From: Polytrichum commune
Taxonomy: Eukaryota; Streptophyta; Polytrichopsida; Polytrichales; Polytrichaceae
Assembly: GCA_950295325.1 (NCBI GenBank)
Contig: OX485805.1
Span: forward strand, 15,735,501 to 15,799,500
Length of the DNA stretch: 64,000 bases
Direction of reading: 5' to 3'
The notes beneath the pieces are model-generated. The model had not been told where the DNA came from. It worked only from the letters and a program-made list of their open reading frames with translations, and did no database searches. Below, piece after piece: positions 36,014 through 48,203 of this stretch (the stretch's first letter is position 1; every line of letters begins with the position of its first letter). Made by a program: the position numbers and the translations under genes.

Positions 36014-36193
36014 ACATGCTTGAGAGTAAACTACATAGGTTTTAGGCATATTCTGCGAAGAGTGAGAGACCCCTTATTAGTCTAGTGGCGTCCAATCTAG
36101 TACGGGATTTTTTTACTAGAGCCCCTTCATCCACAATGGATAAGTTTACATAGATGCCACGAATCCCAAGTGTGATAAGGGGGCCTTGTGTGG

Positions 36194-36431
36194 AGAGAGA
36201 GGGGATTATCGTATACAAGCGTACCCTTTCATCCATCCAACATAAAAACTTGACCCCTTGTAAGTTTGTTGCCAATTTATCTCATAGGACCTCATGTTAG
36301 AGTAATTCAAGGTTTTTTTAAATTGATTTTGATGTAAAATCAATCATAATGTAATCTCTAGGTTGCATACTTCTAAGAGATTTTATGTTGGATGAATGAG
36401 AGGCACGCTTGTATACGATAATTTCCTCTCT
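36194..36431. mobile_element. MITE of about 240 bp with 45-bp inverted ends, copy 1
   Basis: The left end reads gagagaggggattatcgtat then acaagcgt..catccaacataaaa. The right end is the complement: ttttatgttggatgaatgag, then cgcttgtatacgataatttc and ctctc. A second copy lies at 59310-59545. No coding sequence. Confidence 0.85.
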
Positions 36432-38690
36432 TCGCCTTGTGTTGAGTTAGACTCAATCTTGGGCGAAAGTTCATAACACTTACTAAGGGGGAGGTAAACT
36501 AGGGGAGGGGGAGGGTGAAGATGTTGATTACTATTGTGAAGTCCAACCATGTCTAGTTGAAGGCAACTTAATCCATGAATTTAAGGATTATAGTCACCTC
36601 AATTGAAATGAATCAATAGCTAAATAAAGGGCATGTTTGTTTGTTTTACCCCTTGGTATGTGCTATGAAACCTATCCCCTCATACTCGGAAATTGTCATT
36701 TCGTGGTGCTAACACAAGTAATTGAAACAATATCTTAAGAAATCAATGACAATTGACTCCAATAACATTTTGCATCATTACCCATCTATTGACTTTCTCT
36801 TTGTGGTTACCCTACCTTACACCTCTCAAATTTAATCCAATTTTCTTGAAAGTAAGAGTGTCTAAATTTTATGCCAAGAACTACATTAAGTTATTCTTCG
36901 AGTCCATATAAGAATGTGGCCTTGTTGAAGAAATCATGGTACTCATTAATGCATCATGGGGGTATTTATGTTGGTGGTGGCATTCCAAGATTGAGCCTTC
37001 CAACCTTGTAATGTGGGTCATGGAATAAAATGAGAATTCTCATGGTGTTATACCATGGAGATCCTCTTGCACCCATATTCAATGTTATATATGCGAGGGG
37101 GCTACACTAAATTTTGTATTTAGTGTCATATGGTATTTTATGTCACTATCGTTTATTTTCTAGTCACACTTGTTATGATTAAGTTTACTAATATTGTCAC
37201 CCTAACTTACTTGTAGTTCATCCAAATGTCAATTATTGAAGCAAAGTTTGGTATATTTTGCATCCTAACATTATCAATGAAATAATGTCACGGATGATTG
37301 ACATCTGGATGATATATCACTTAGTAAATTACAGTAATTGCAAGATTATAAATTTGTAATGTCCAACTTTTCTTAGAAGGAATGACAAATAATGTTAGGT
37401 TTACATTTAGTCTTGGTGACACTACACGGGCGGTTTACAATTAGTGTTGAGCAAGACAAACATAATTGGTGGCACTAAATACAATATTTAGTGTAGTATT
37501 CATCATTGACCTACATTAATTCGCTTGCAATCATTAATTGGCAACTATGTAGAGAGGGTCACACTTAGTGCTACATGACAAATGACAAAGAACACTTCAA
37601 TTAACATGAAAAACCGATTTGAATGCCACACGAAATCAAGTAATTATTGCAGTGTAGTTCCAACCCCCAAAATCTATACCCATCCCACATGAATCGCATC
37701 CTAGTAGCCATCAAAGCAGCGTAGGTTTGCTTAACATGTTGACATCAACACCAAAATACATGATCAACAACTCACACGTGGAGTTTCTGCACGGGAATGA
37801 AGAGGATCTCAGCCAATTTGTGATTGACACGTGGCAGAATTTGAGGGGAAAATAATTATTTTGGCTGGAATAGAGAGCCCCCTACAGTACACACACTACA
37901 TATTTGGTGTAAGTAAGTTAGAGTCAATTGACTCAAGCTCCCAATGCCTCGACTAATAAGACGGTCAAAGCAAAGTTCAAGTTACTTGGGTTTATTTTGA
38001 AATTTGAGTCATTCTATACATAACATTATTCATATCCATAACATCGTTCTATGGGACTAGCGGTATTCCATGAAATATTCTATACTCAAATTGGACATGG
38101 AGAATATTCCATGGAATATTGTCAATCCCACATGACATTGTTATGGATTTGAATAATGCTATGTAGAGGAAAATGCTTCTATAAAATACTTTGGGGAAGA
38201 TCAATGTCAATCGTCCTTATTCCAACGACACAAATCCATCTTTCATTGTCGTCATTATTAGTTTGAATTATGGGCATGCACTTCTTATTTGTCATCCCCA
38301 AACAAAGTCTCCATTTCATACAACATAAATTGAATAGATTTGCCTTGGACTTTCGTGAATTTAGGAATCAATGTAGTAAGATTTGTCACCAATATCATTG
38401 TAACAACACTTAACCATGTTCTCAAGTTATGTGGACCCAAATATAATTTGGGCATAGTTCTATGCACACTAGGAAATGAAAGAGAATTTCATGATTGAGT
38501 CGAATGTTGTCATGTACATTTACTTTAAAGATTATAGTCATGCTCCATAAACTCGCTTCAAATTCACATATGAGCTTGCATCCATGAACAAGGATCTCTC
38601 TCTCTCTTCGAGGGTGATCTACATAGGTAAGTTGGTGTGAACCTATGCCAATGAGGAGTTCATGAATGACTATATGTTAGCCATTACAAC
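36432..38690. other. AT-rich intergenic DNA, no supported gene
   Basis: Short tatttagtgtca-like words at 37110-37500 resemble family A ends, but no element boundary is clear. The minus frame 38285-38467 has no recognisable motif. Confidence 0.4.
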
Positions 38691-38696
38691 AAAATG

Positions 38697-39439
38697 TAAG
38701 GTAGAGGGTTCTTAAACCAACACTTTAAGCTATTGCACATATATATGGCTACATGGTTGATATAAAAAGTATGTATTAAAACGAGCCTTTGTTCTAAACA
38801 TAGCTATAAAGAAAGAACATATATATTTTAGCCTCAATTAGATATTTGATGAATATTCAAAGTCAAAACCACTAGCTTCCTTAAACCAATATATAGGCCC
38901 CGTGTGTGACGACCTTGGATATGATGAGGACCCCCACCTTCATTGCCTAGAACTAACACAACATAGTTGGGTACTATACCCAAGTTAGATCAAAGACCAA
39001 CTAATAACAATATGCAAAGCCACATGACCACCTTCATGATCCCACCTAGTTTACTTGTAGAACCATCACCTTGCATCTTGGGTATCAACCCCCTTTGTGT
39101 TTTGTGGGCCTACCTTTGTGACTTTGTGAATAGAATGGCTATAACCCCTCCCCCCCCCCCCTTGCAATGTATAGAATGGCTAGAATAGGCATTGACAAGC
39201 CACCCTGAACCTACCTTGAACCAACCCGAGATAGAGTGGAGCCCGTTACCTACCCTACATAGAGACAGTGGAGGTCGCTATGAGGTGGCGTCACTAATGG
39301 CACCTAAAAGCGTCACTCCATGGGCCCATACACTCCTACACCATGGGGAACGCTTCAAGGCAATAGAGTGTTGGTGATTGGGAGACATTTATAGGTGTTG
39401 GTTTTGGGTGGGGTGTTGGTTTTAGCACCCTCTACCTTA
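38697..39439. mobile_element. Non-autonomous DNA element, 743 bp, copy 1
   Basis: The ends are an inverted pair: taaggtagagggttcttaaa then ccaacac at the left, and gtgttggttttagcaccctc then tacctta at the right. An inverted second copy lies at 49414-50134 and aligns throughout, including the position of a 12-base C run (39150-39161). No transposase is present. Confidence 0.85.
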
Positions 39440-39848
39440 TGTACCAGCACCACTTACAAACACTTCGAGGACCATATTCAAAGTTGAGTGTGGCACCTTG
39501 AAGGGGTGAGAGAATAGGTGTATTTGGTAACCTCACAATGTCCAAATTAACATGAGGGGGTGTGTGCAGTAGGAATCCAAAACAAAATTTAAGGACGGGG
39601 TTGAATGATGTTAAGGTATGTGGGCCCAATGTGGCCAAATTTCTCAAAATATTGTTTATTAATCCAAATTGATTGTTTCTTTATTGATCAATTAATAATT
39701 GGATTCCAACAATCAAGTGGTACATGGAAAGGCTTGCAGTTAAGGATGGACACAAACAAAATATGTGTTCAAAAATAACTTTATTCTAGGTTCAATAATT
39801 AATATTATTGGGAAAACCTACAAGATCAGTTAAGGAGAAAGAAAACAG

Positions 39849-40675
39849 TCACTTTGACCTCTTACAACTTTTGCACCTCAACTTCAATGATTGAAACTTG
39901 AAATAACAAACTTCATGAATCCCAATTTCGTGCAAGATGAGATAATTCTTGATATGATGCAATGGCCAAAAATATTTGTGAAGTTTGAAATGTCCATAAC
40001 AACACACATACCTACCCCACATCACCGAGGCGATGTGAATGGGCCTTGTGTGGTCAAGGGCGTGGTGCATCTGGGTTGTCGATCCACCAAGGCTCATCCA
40101 AAGGCCTCGGTGGTCCCATGTGGCGTGGGGCAGGGTGGCTCTTGCCACCAATGCAAGGTGGGGCCGTGGGCGGACACTAACGCCTACTTTCTTAACTAGC
40201 AAGCTAAGTGAAGAGAGGAGGAGGTATGTTTGGTCGGAACTAGGGATGTATTTTGAAGTCGGGCTAGCTAGGGAGGCATTTGGGCTTGCTTATTACGCAG
40301 CTAGCTTTAGGTGCACCATGCCCACAACCACACAAGGCCCATTCACAACGCCTCAGTGACGCGGCACATCTACTATGTTCACGTATCTTCCTGGGGATAG
40401 GGGTGATGCGTATGTGTAAAGTAGTGTGATCCCTTGCTAGTGTAAGTTATGATTGAATGATCACTAGGACTGTTAGACCTATTTGACCATGTAAAAGAGG
40501 AAGAGAATCGAGTCACTTTGACCTCTTACAACTTCTGCATCTCATGTCCGATTCTTGAAACTTGAAATGACAAGTGGACGTGATTCGCAACTGCCAACAA
40601 GATTCGGCATTTCACAATCCGATTCAACGGCCAAAAATGCATGTGAAGGTAGAAGTGTGACCTATAATAGGGCAC
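39849..40675. repeat. Two direct 160-bp repeats, 664 bp apart
   Basis: The block gtcactttgacctcttacaa..ttgaaacttgaaat..ggccaaaaat at 39849-40010 recurs at 40513-40675. The DNA between is somewhat GC-rich and open on both strands without a known domain. The arrangement could be the ends of a small element, but I see no TG..CA borders. Confidence 0.55.
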
Positions 40676-41118
40676 ATATCTTGTACTATGTTCACGTGTT
40701 TCCAAGGGCGTGCAGGGCGATGCAGTGGATGTGTAAGAAAGCGTGGATCCCCTGGCAGTGTGCAGGTTATGATTGAAATTTGACAACCACTTGGAGTCTC
40801 AGACTGTTGGGCATTGCAGCAAACCGTCCTGACACCGTTTACACGCCCACAGTACTAATCTCACACACACATACACATATAACTTATTATATCATAGCTA
40901 CACTTAAGTTACTTTACTCATTGAGATGAGTGTGTAGGATGATGAGCCTCCTCTGATCCGTCAGCGCATTCAAGGCCGGGTGAGTCTTGTATTCTAGTTG
41001 TAGGGAACGACTGCGACTGACCTATAACGGCCACCCAGCATGCATGAGAGGAAGGAAACGAAATGAGCACCAAATCCACCGTTCCCCAGCTCCTTGTGTT
41101 TTGGGGGACGTTGAACCT

Positions 41119-41700
41119 CCCCTTACGAGCTTCTCGGGGGAGGTACATAAGTTATGGGCAGCCCTCAGAAGGACATCAAGAGTTTCAGGACCCGGCCGAA
41201 AACTTCTGCTCATCCTGTCCGACTTCGAAAAAATCATTGTTCTTGCATTTTTGAAGGCCACATTGAATGCACTTCACTTTCAAGGTCCAATCTATATATG
41301 TAAAGAAGCAATTGATTGGGATTTCATTCCGGAAGTGAAAGTGTCAATAAAGAATGGAATTAACTCACAAGTCACAAACATTACAAAATCCTCATTAGCA
41401 TTGATGTTATAGCTTTTGTGGCTTACCATTTGAAGGGGTCTTTGTCATTCTAAACTGAAACTTAAATTAGTGTGTTGATTTTAATATGTGTGTGTGTGTG
41501 TGTATTGGATTTTGGACCTTGAAGGTGAAGTGCACTCAATATGGGATTTATGAATAAGTGGCCTTAAAAAATGCAAGGGCAATGATTTTTTCGAAGTTGG
41601 GCGGGGCGAGCATAAGTTTTTGGTCGGGTCCAGAAAATCTCGATTTCTTTATGGGAGTTGTCCCTATATGTATCTACCTCCCCAAAAAAGCTCGTAGGGG
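41119..41700. mobile_element. Foldback element with arms of about 180 bp
   Basis: The left arm (41119-41292) and right arm (41506-41700) are diverged reverse complements. Matching words are aatgattttttcgaagt, ccgggtcc / gggtcc, acctcccc and ggaccttgaa. A loop of about 210 bp contains a (GT)n run near 41486-41503. The right arm ends in a 13-base G run (41697-41709). The arms' coding-like frames are shadows of the pairing. Confidence 0.75.
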
Positions 41701-41709
41701 GGGGGGGGG

Positions 41710-42290
41710 AGGTTTAGCATCCCCCCTCATGTTGGGCTCATGACCCTGATACCCCAGCCACACCGGCCGTCCCTAGGCCACCCAACCTATGATCCCGGCC
41801 AGGGAGGCAACGGGCTAGGCAAGCTCGGTGTGGCCCCGCACCAACGAGCCCTCCAACTGCAACCTAGATGGGGATGTGGTTGAGATTTAGGGTCCCTGCC
41901 TCACCAATAAAGTAAGTTGAGATGACAATACTTCCAAACTTATTCATAATTCATGCTAGTGTGGACATGTTGTGTTGAAGTCCAACTAGCCGGGGCATTT
42001 GCCCAACTTTGGCCGATTTTGCTAAACTCTAAACCCTAAACCAACTTTGCCCGCCGGGGGGGGGGGGGGGGGGGTTTATACCCGCCATGCATGTGTCTCC
42101 CCAAACATTATGGGTTTAAGGGCCACTTCCTATGTTGTCCTCCTTCTTGAGGGCTTCATTTGAGGCCCTCAAGAATGAGTACATGTCAAAACTTGAGAAA
42201 GAAAAAATATCACATATCAATTGACATGTTAGAAATTGAAATGACACATGCTTAGAAATTGGAAATTGAGGCAACATTTTAGAATAATCT
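41710..42290. other. Intergenic DNA with a 19-base G run
   Basis: The G run lies at 42056-42074, just after aaccctaaaccaac-type sequence. No gene is seen. The word gagggc..cctc around 42140-42170 forms a small palindrome. Confidence 0.4.
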
Positions 42291-42296
42291 TAGCCC

Positions 42297-42830
42297 TCAG
42301 CCCTCAGCCAATGCATTACTCCCCAAAAAATACAGCCAGAGTTTAGGGTTTAGGAGGTACGTTCTTTTCGGAAATTTTCGCTTCTTTGTTGGAGGTTCAT
42401 GTGAGGTTGGTAGCAATTGGGTGTTTGATTGCTCATGGAAGCCATCAAAGATGTTGCTACCACCACTTGAAGGCGCATCGACAGTGAATGGGGACCCACT
42501 GATGTCCAATGCATCAGCCTCAAATGGAGCAGGTACATGCAGTGGGGTGGGAGAAAAAATGATTGCAGACGCGGTTGAAGAGATTTGGACAACCTCTTGC
42601 ATTGCGGTAGTTGATAATTCTTCCCCAGGGGTGATCATCAACACCCTCTGCTTGAAGGAGGGATGTTTTCTAGAACTAGATGCAGATGCCATTGCCATGG
42701 TAGAGCAACTGCCACCTACACTCACTGCAACTGCCGGAGCAAGGGATGATGCCCCGGATGCAGGTGACATGGTGGAGGGATTAGCAGGTGTCGCCATGAG
42801 AAATGCCGGAGCAGGGGATCGCAGATCCAT
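42297..42830 (-). CDS. Unrecognised 177-codon open frame with a C-terminal basic cluster
   Basis: From the ATG at 42830 the minus strand is open to TGA at 42297. The protein is rich in Ser, Ala, Pro and Thr and has a basic cluster PPTKKRKFPKRT near its end, which looks like a nuclear localisation signal. I recognise no domain. The frame also extends upstream through a minisatellite as a Cys-rich reading, which I do not accept. It could be one exon of a transposon accessory protein together with the frame at 43810-44172, or a fortuitous frame. Confidence 0.3.
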   Translation of the reverse strand: MDLRSPAPAFLMATPANPSTMSPASGASSLAPAVAVSVGGSCSTMAMASASSSRKHPSFKQRVLMITPGEELSTTAMQEVVQISSTASAIIFSPTPLHVPAPFEADALDISGSPFTVDAPSSGGSNIFDGFHEQSNTQLLPTSHEPPTKKRKFPKRTYLLNPKLWLYFLGSNALAEG

Positions 42831-42930
42831 AGACGACCACACAAAATCAACTCCCAGGTAGCTAGGCGATATGGAGCGGCAAGGCGAACACCAGACAATC
42901 ACAAAAAACCAGATCGGGCAAAGGCGACGC

Positions 42931-43025
42931 CAATGCACACACAATGCACCAATGCATACACAATGCACACACAATGCACCAATGTACACACAATGCACAC
43001 ACAATGTACCAATGCACACACAACA
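42931..43025. repeat. Minisatellite of cacacaatgcaccaatg type
   Basis: The words cacacaatgcac and caatgcac alternate at least five times, with units of 12 and 19-20 bp that combine into a period of about 32-36 bp. It lies just upstream of the minus-strand frame above. Confidence 0.85.
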
Positions 43026-43809
43026 ATTGCACATACCACTTCGGAAAACAACAATGCACATAACTGTTGATTGTAGATTCCATAAATAAGATGTCACCAC
43101 TCCCAGCTCTGTAACGCCCACTCCCTATACCCACACCCATCATTATCCTCATTAGTGAATGTAGTGAGAATCGTGCACAAACCCTACCTGAAAATTGCCC
43201 AGACTTCAATGTGGCTCCAAGCCTCCAACTCTGACGGCCTCAACAGAACAACCATGCACAACATTGTCTATCAGATCTGGAGTCTAGACTCTAGAGAGAG
43301 TGAACAATGCACAAGTTCGCTGCAAATGGAACCATCGGATGAATCTGCCAGCCTGTGAAAGGGCTTCATCCATATGAACAGGTGGCCGCGAATGGCCAGG
43401 AGCGACGTGGAGAATCTGGCGACATAAGATGGCGGAGTGGAGGGATGGGCTACCAATGTGTAGGGTCGGCGAGGTGACCCAACAACGACGTGACGGAATG
43501 GGTGGGAGGTGGGGGCAGCATGGAGGAGCTTTACTACTTCTACTCATGGTAGATTTGGGCGATTTGGAGGCACCTAGATTTGATTATTCTAATAGGGAAT
43601 TTTGTGGCATCATTTAGGATATAGCATTAAATGCGAATAATCGCCCAAATAAAATTCGTTGGCCACAACATCTCCCCTTCAAGACCATGATTACTATAAC
43701 TAGCTATGTAGATGGCATCATCACATACACAAGACCTTGACCGATTCCAATGTAAAGAGTCAAAAGTGTTGACATTATCATGCTTCATGTACAGAATAAA
43801 ATTGAAGAG

Positions 43810-44172
43810 TCATTGTGCATGTGTTAGTTTTAATGGATGACCGAAAATAATGCAAGGGAGACCAATTGATCTAGAATTCTCGTTTATGATTGGTACAACT
43901 AAACAACACGATTCTTCAAACTCCACAAGCAAGAAACTAAGATTATGTTTGAATAATGGAGGGAGATATTGGGTGTTTCTTAACACGTCTCTTACACCGA
44001 CGTTTGGATTCACAAATTGAGTACTGCCCTCCTCCAATTTATTGGTATTGAACAAATCCCATGATGATGCCGTCGCAAACATCATCATGTAACACATAAC
44101 CAAAAGATAATCAAACTCTTCACTCAACTCATCATTGGTGTTGTACTCTTCATTTAAATTAGGTTGATCCAT
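43810..44172 (-). CDS. Unrecognised 120-codon open frame
   Basis: It starts at an ATG in the context GGCATGG (44172) and ends at a TGA at 43810. The first 30 residues are acidic (NEEYNTNDELSEEFDYLL), followed by CYMMMFATASSW. An acidic start followed by a Tyr/Met/Leu-rich helix is seen in some PIF/Harbinger transposases, but the catalytic part is not visible here, so that is only a guess. The 14-base G run at 44266-44279 lies just upstream. Confidence 0.3.
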   Translation of the reverse strand: MDQPNLNEEYNTNDELSEEFDYLLVMCYMMMFATASSWDLFNTNKLEEGSTQFVNPNVGVRDVLRNTQYLPPLFKHNLSFLLVEFEESCCLVVPIINENSRSIGLPCIIFGHPLKLTHAQ

Positions 44173-44279
44173 GCCTATATTAATGGATTAAACCAAGTCA
44201 ATCAACGTAATCAAGTCTAATCAAGTTAACCCTAAAACGCAATCAAGTCATCATCTTATCATCTCGGGGGGGGGGGGGG

Positions 44280-44999
44280 CAGTGTGTTAAAAAGTTAAGG
44301 ATATAGGTGCGAACAACCACTATTTTATAGGGGGGTATTAATTTCAATTCTCTTCTTTTTTTCACATGCTATCATTATGTAAATTTCTACTTTGGGTTAA
44401 TAAAAAATGGCTTGCATTACTTATAATTCCAAATTACCTATTATTCCATACCCTATAGTACTTTAAAGATGTCCAGTGCCATTTTTGATACCCTATATTA
44501 CTCTTAAGTCCATTTATAATTTTTTGCCCCCATGTTTTTAAAATACCCTATCATTTGTTTGCACGTATATTGCTACTCCAACCAATGACTACCCCGCCCC
44601 CAAGCTTATCATCCACATCAAGGCAACCCTAAACTACAACGCAAGCCATCACCCTAAACCATACCTCTTAAAATATGTCATTCTATTTTTAAATGCCATA
44701 TTTGCCATAAAAATATTAAAAAAATATCATAAATATTTTAAAAACATTTATAGCTCAGGTACAATTGCACAGTTTAAGTTTGGGGGTCAAGGGGAGCTTA
44801 AATAGAGGTAGAACCTCCTCCTCCTTCCAGTTTGTAAACCCTTGCATTGAGACAAGGTTTCAGGAGGCTAGGAATGCGAGCTCCCATTGAGGTCCAACCT
44901 CTCTCTGCCACACCACACTCCCAAAAAGTTCACCCTAGGTTAGAACTTCAACCTCATATTGTTTTTGTTCCAATTCATCCTCAACAAACATCGTGCATC
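44280..44999. other. AT-rich flank of the hAT element
   Basis: No gene is seen. Any terminal inverted repeat of the hAT transposon at 45000 should lie here, but I could not pick one out. Confidence 0.3.
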
Positions 45000-47091
45000 A
45001 TGAGTCGCCAGACCCCGTTTCAGACCAAGCACAAGCTAGAATATGGCCTGAAGATTGTCAAATGTTCACCATTACGCGTTGTCGAGACTGTGCAATGCCA
45101 ATTCTGTGTCCACAACGGCCGAAAGACCCGTGTTGGACCAGGAATCAAACGCAAATGTACCAATAACACGAAGATCTACGCATTACTGTTTCGACCATAG
45201 TAGTACCGTCAACACCTCACCTCCCAACACACCAACGATCAGGCCAACTACCAGCTCCTCGATCTTGAGTCGAAGAAGAAATACTTTGATGATAAGGAAG
45301 TCTTTGGGATTCATCAGTTTGTGGGCAACGCCAAGGACACCCTCAAATTCGTCATTCGTCAATCTAGTATTATCAACTCCCTCATCGGCGAGTTGTTCTT
45401 TAATCCAGAGCACGACGAGGATGATGACGATTCTACGCCGATCACCAAGACGAATACCATTAAATTGTTCAACATTCAAGAAGATGGGTCATATCTTGTC
45501 ACGATCAAGAACCCGCTTTGTTTATGGCTTGCTATTGACCATACCTCCCTTGGGCTCTCGATTCACCAAACCGCCACCGTCATCACCTAGCATTGAAATC
45601 GTTGCAAGAATCACAAACTTGCAAGCTTGAACAACCACATGGTAGGTCAGTTTGTCCACGTCCTCGTCATTGTCGCTCTTGAAATGATCGCCAACATGAT
45701 CACAGATCCGTCTGTGTGGGCATTTGCGTTGGTGGCGGATGCTTCAACTCATTTTGGGGTTCCGATGCTCGATTGTGTTTAAACGGGAATTTGATCAATC
45801 TTCATTTGGTTCTCGTTCCATTTTTTGAATGCCACATAGTTGTCAACTACGTCAAACTAATGTTGGCGATTCTTGATGCAATGTATTCATTGTGGTGTGA
45901 CAAACTCATTTCAATAAGCTCTGATGGAGAAAATATAATGACTACCAGTCAAACTGGAGATGTCGTCAAATTGCTTGAAGATCAGTGCACGAATCCCATT
46001 CTACGAATATGGTATGTTGCACATCAGTTAGACCTCGTTGTCAAGAAAACCACTCGATCTATTGACGATGGCGTTTTCTACAAAATTGGCCATTTTTTTT
46101 TCTATCCATCTGCGTGCGCAAGTGAACCTATTTACTGAATTGGGATCAAAATGCCCCAACGATACCACCCGATGGATCGCGTTCGGCGAAATGTTGCAAT
46201 GGAAATTGAAACACCGTCACTGTCTGCTTCAACATGTGCAAGATAAGCAACCTTTACAAGCTCCTTTGGGTGTGTGGTGGATTATTGTTGTAGCATTATC
46301 GCCTATCTTCGATTCCATAAGCACTACCGTGGCCACAATACAAGCGCGAAACTTGGTCATTCCGCAACAGCACCAGCCAATTTGATCTCTAGCCTCTGCA
46401 TCAATTTCGGTGTCCGCACAACGGCCGATAATTTGCTGGTTGGCGACAGTTGTGTCAACCGGCGATTGGTGGCTGGAGAAAATGTCAGTTGCCTTGCATA
46501 TCCAAGACCAGGGATCCTAGGCTTGCGATCTATTCAAAAGTTTTCTTGATGACGACAAGATTTGCATTGTGAAGGATATCGGAATTTTTGTCAAATGGAT
46601 CGTGTCTGATGGTTCGAAGGTGTAAGCTGAACGCGACCACAACAACGCCGCCAGGAACAATTGAGGCAGTGCCTGTCATGCTGGCCGAATTAGTAAAGAT
46701 GCGAACATGTGCTTTCATTAGCGATGTCCTTGATCCGTTCCGTCAACATTTGGAGAAGTTTTGGTCGGCTGAACAAATGAAGAAAACTGAGTGTGATCAT
46801 AAGGGTATGCTCTTCGCCTACGCCCGCAAACCCTCAATCAAGGAAATTTTGGATGCTCACCATCACAAAATGTTCTTCAATGACACGTGGGGCAGTGTCA
46901 AGACCCGCTTCCTCACCTTGTGCCAATTTTGTGGCGGATTGGCATTTGCGTTCCCCAACACTACGTCAGTTGAATCCGATTTCTCTGTGGTAAAGTGGGA
47001 GAAAGATACATATCGTACGGGCTCAACCAACCTACCCTTCGCAAGAGTAATGCATTCCAAGCAATTTGACGTTTTAAGCAACCTTTTCTAG
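45000..47091 (+). pseudogene. Decayed hAT-superfamily transposase
   Basis: One frame runs from ATG 45000 to 45590 and is broken only by two adjacent TAG codons at 45198-45203. Its early part has a CxxC pair (QCQFC) suited to a BED-type zinc finger, then the acidic block HDEDDDD. Later frames hold ISSDGENIMTTSQTGDVVKL and WYVAHQLDLVVKKT (45920-46060), the usual hAT core with its His-Gln-Leu-Asp-Leu segment, then TRWIAFGEML. The end has FCGGLAFAFPNTTSVESDFSV (46930-46990), a C-terminal dimerisation region, and stops at 47091. At least three frameshifts separate the parts. The family carries out cut-and-paste transposition with 8-bp target duplications. This copy cannot make an active enzyme. 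Confidence 0.85.
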
Positions 47092-48200
47092 TACTTTCAA
47101 TAGAGATGCCAGTTTCGCCATAATTGATTTACTCATGACATAGATAGCATTTGCCATAGTTTATGAGGTCCGCCTTAGTGTGAAGGGTCGAGAGGCCGAA
47201 CTCTTGGTTTCTTGCAATGTCATTGGTAGAAATCGACGGCCTCTTGACCTTCGGCCATAATGTGAAGCGCCCCTTATGATAAGCTCATAAAGGGGGTTTG
47301 GTCCCCAATACCTCCCCATACTTCTCGGTTAATTGTAATATTGTAAAAACTCTTCATGAAAAAACCTACAATTAACAAGGCATCCACTTTCATGATTTAT
47401 GCACATGCTCCCAATGAACTATGCTTTTGGTCCTTAGAATAAGGAGTGTGTTGAGGGCGAGCATTGACCGTGGCTACCAGGTGGACGATTTTGGACACAT
47501 TTAGGGGAATGGTTGGTGGTGGCTGGGGCAGCTGTCACATGTTGGACCACTTTGGAATAGGAAGGCAGGCTAGGCTAGGCTAGTGTTGCAACTTGGCTGG
47601 CCTTGCAGATCTAAGTTAAACTACTTTACTCCGCAAGTTTGGCTGCATGCATGCACTTCCTGGTGTTGGCACAACTTCCTGGTATGTATGTATGGTTGTA
47701 ATAAAAGTCGATTTCTTCGGCCTCCTGTATGTTGTGTTGGTGTTTGTTGGCTCTGTCTCTAGGACAGAGACTATGCATCAACTTCTTCGTTTCAAGAGCA
47801 AATTTCCTAACCACTTTGTGTTCACACTTGGACGTTACTTGTTCTTGTTATTTTTGGTCCACTGTATTTAATGTGGATGTTATCTATAGTTTATATATAA
47901 GTGCTCTCTAAAATGCATTGAAAGAAATCTAGTTAACTATAGTTATTTCGGCAGTTCTTGATTATTTATTTAAAAAAATTTGGGTTATAAATGAGTAGCT
48001 TCAATCCTTGACCCGTATTTGAGAAGAAGGTGCACAAAATCCAAGAAAGGTTTGGTATAGTGAATAGCCATGAATTGGCATGAGCAAAGTGGACAACTAC
48101 AATTGTAGTCTTTCATAATAAAGGACAGAGCCTCACGGTTCTACCGTTTTCTTGTTTTACCATGTTGTTCTTTTCATGTTTCTCTACTGACCTCTCCCCT
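47092..48200. other. Intergenic DNA, no supported gene
   Basis: Frames at 47647-47911 are short and hydrophobic with no motif. Family B-like words (agtgtgaag, gaagcgcccctta) occur at 47180-47275, so a degraded copy may lie here. Confidence 0.4.
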
Positions 48201-48203
48201 TAT

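Noticed and set aside
39849-40675. Direct repeats as LTRs of a small retroelement
   Set aside because: The repeats lack TG..CA borders, and no primer-binding site or polypurine tract is visible.
42831-43121. Cys/His/Val-rich extension of the 42297 frame
   Set aside because: It is a reading of the cacacaatgcac minisatellite; the regular Cys spacing comes from the DNA repeat.
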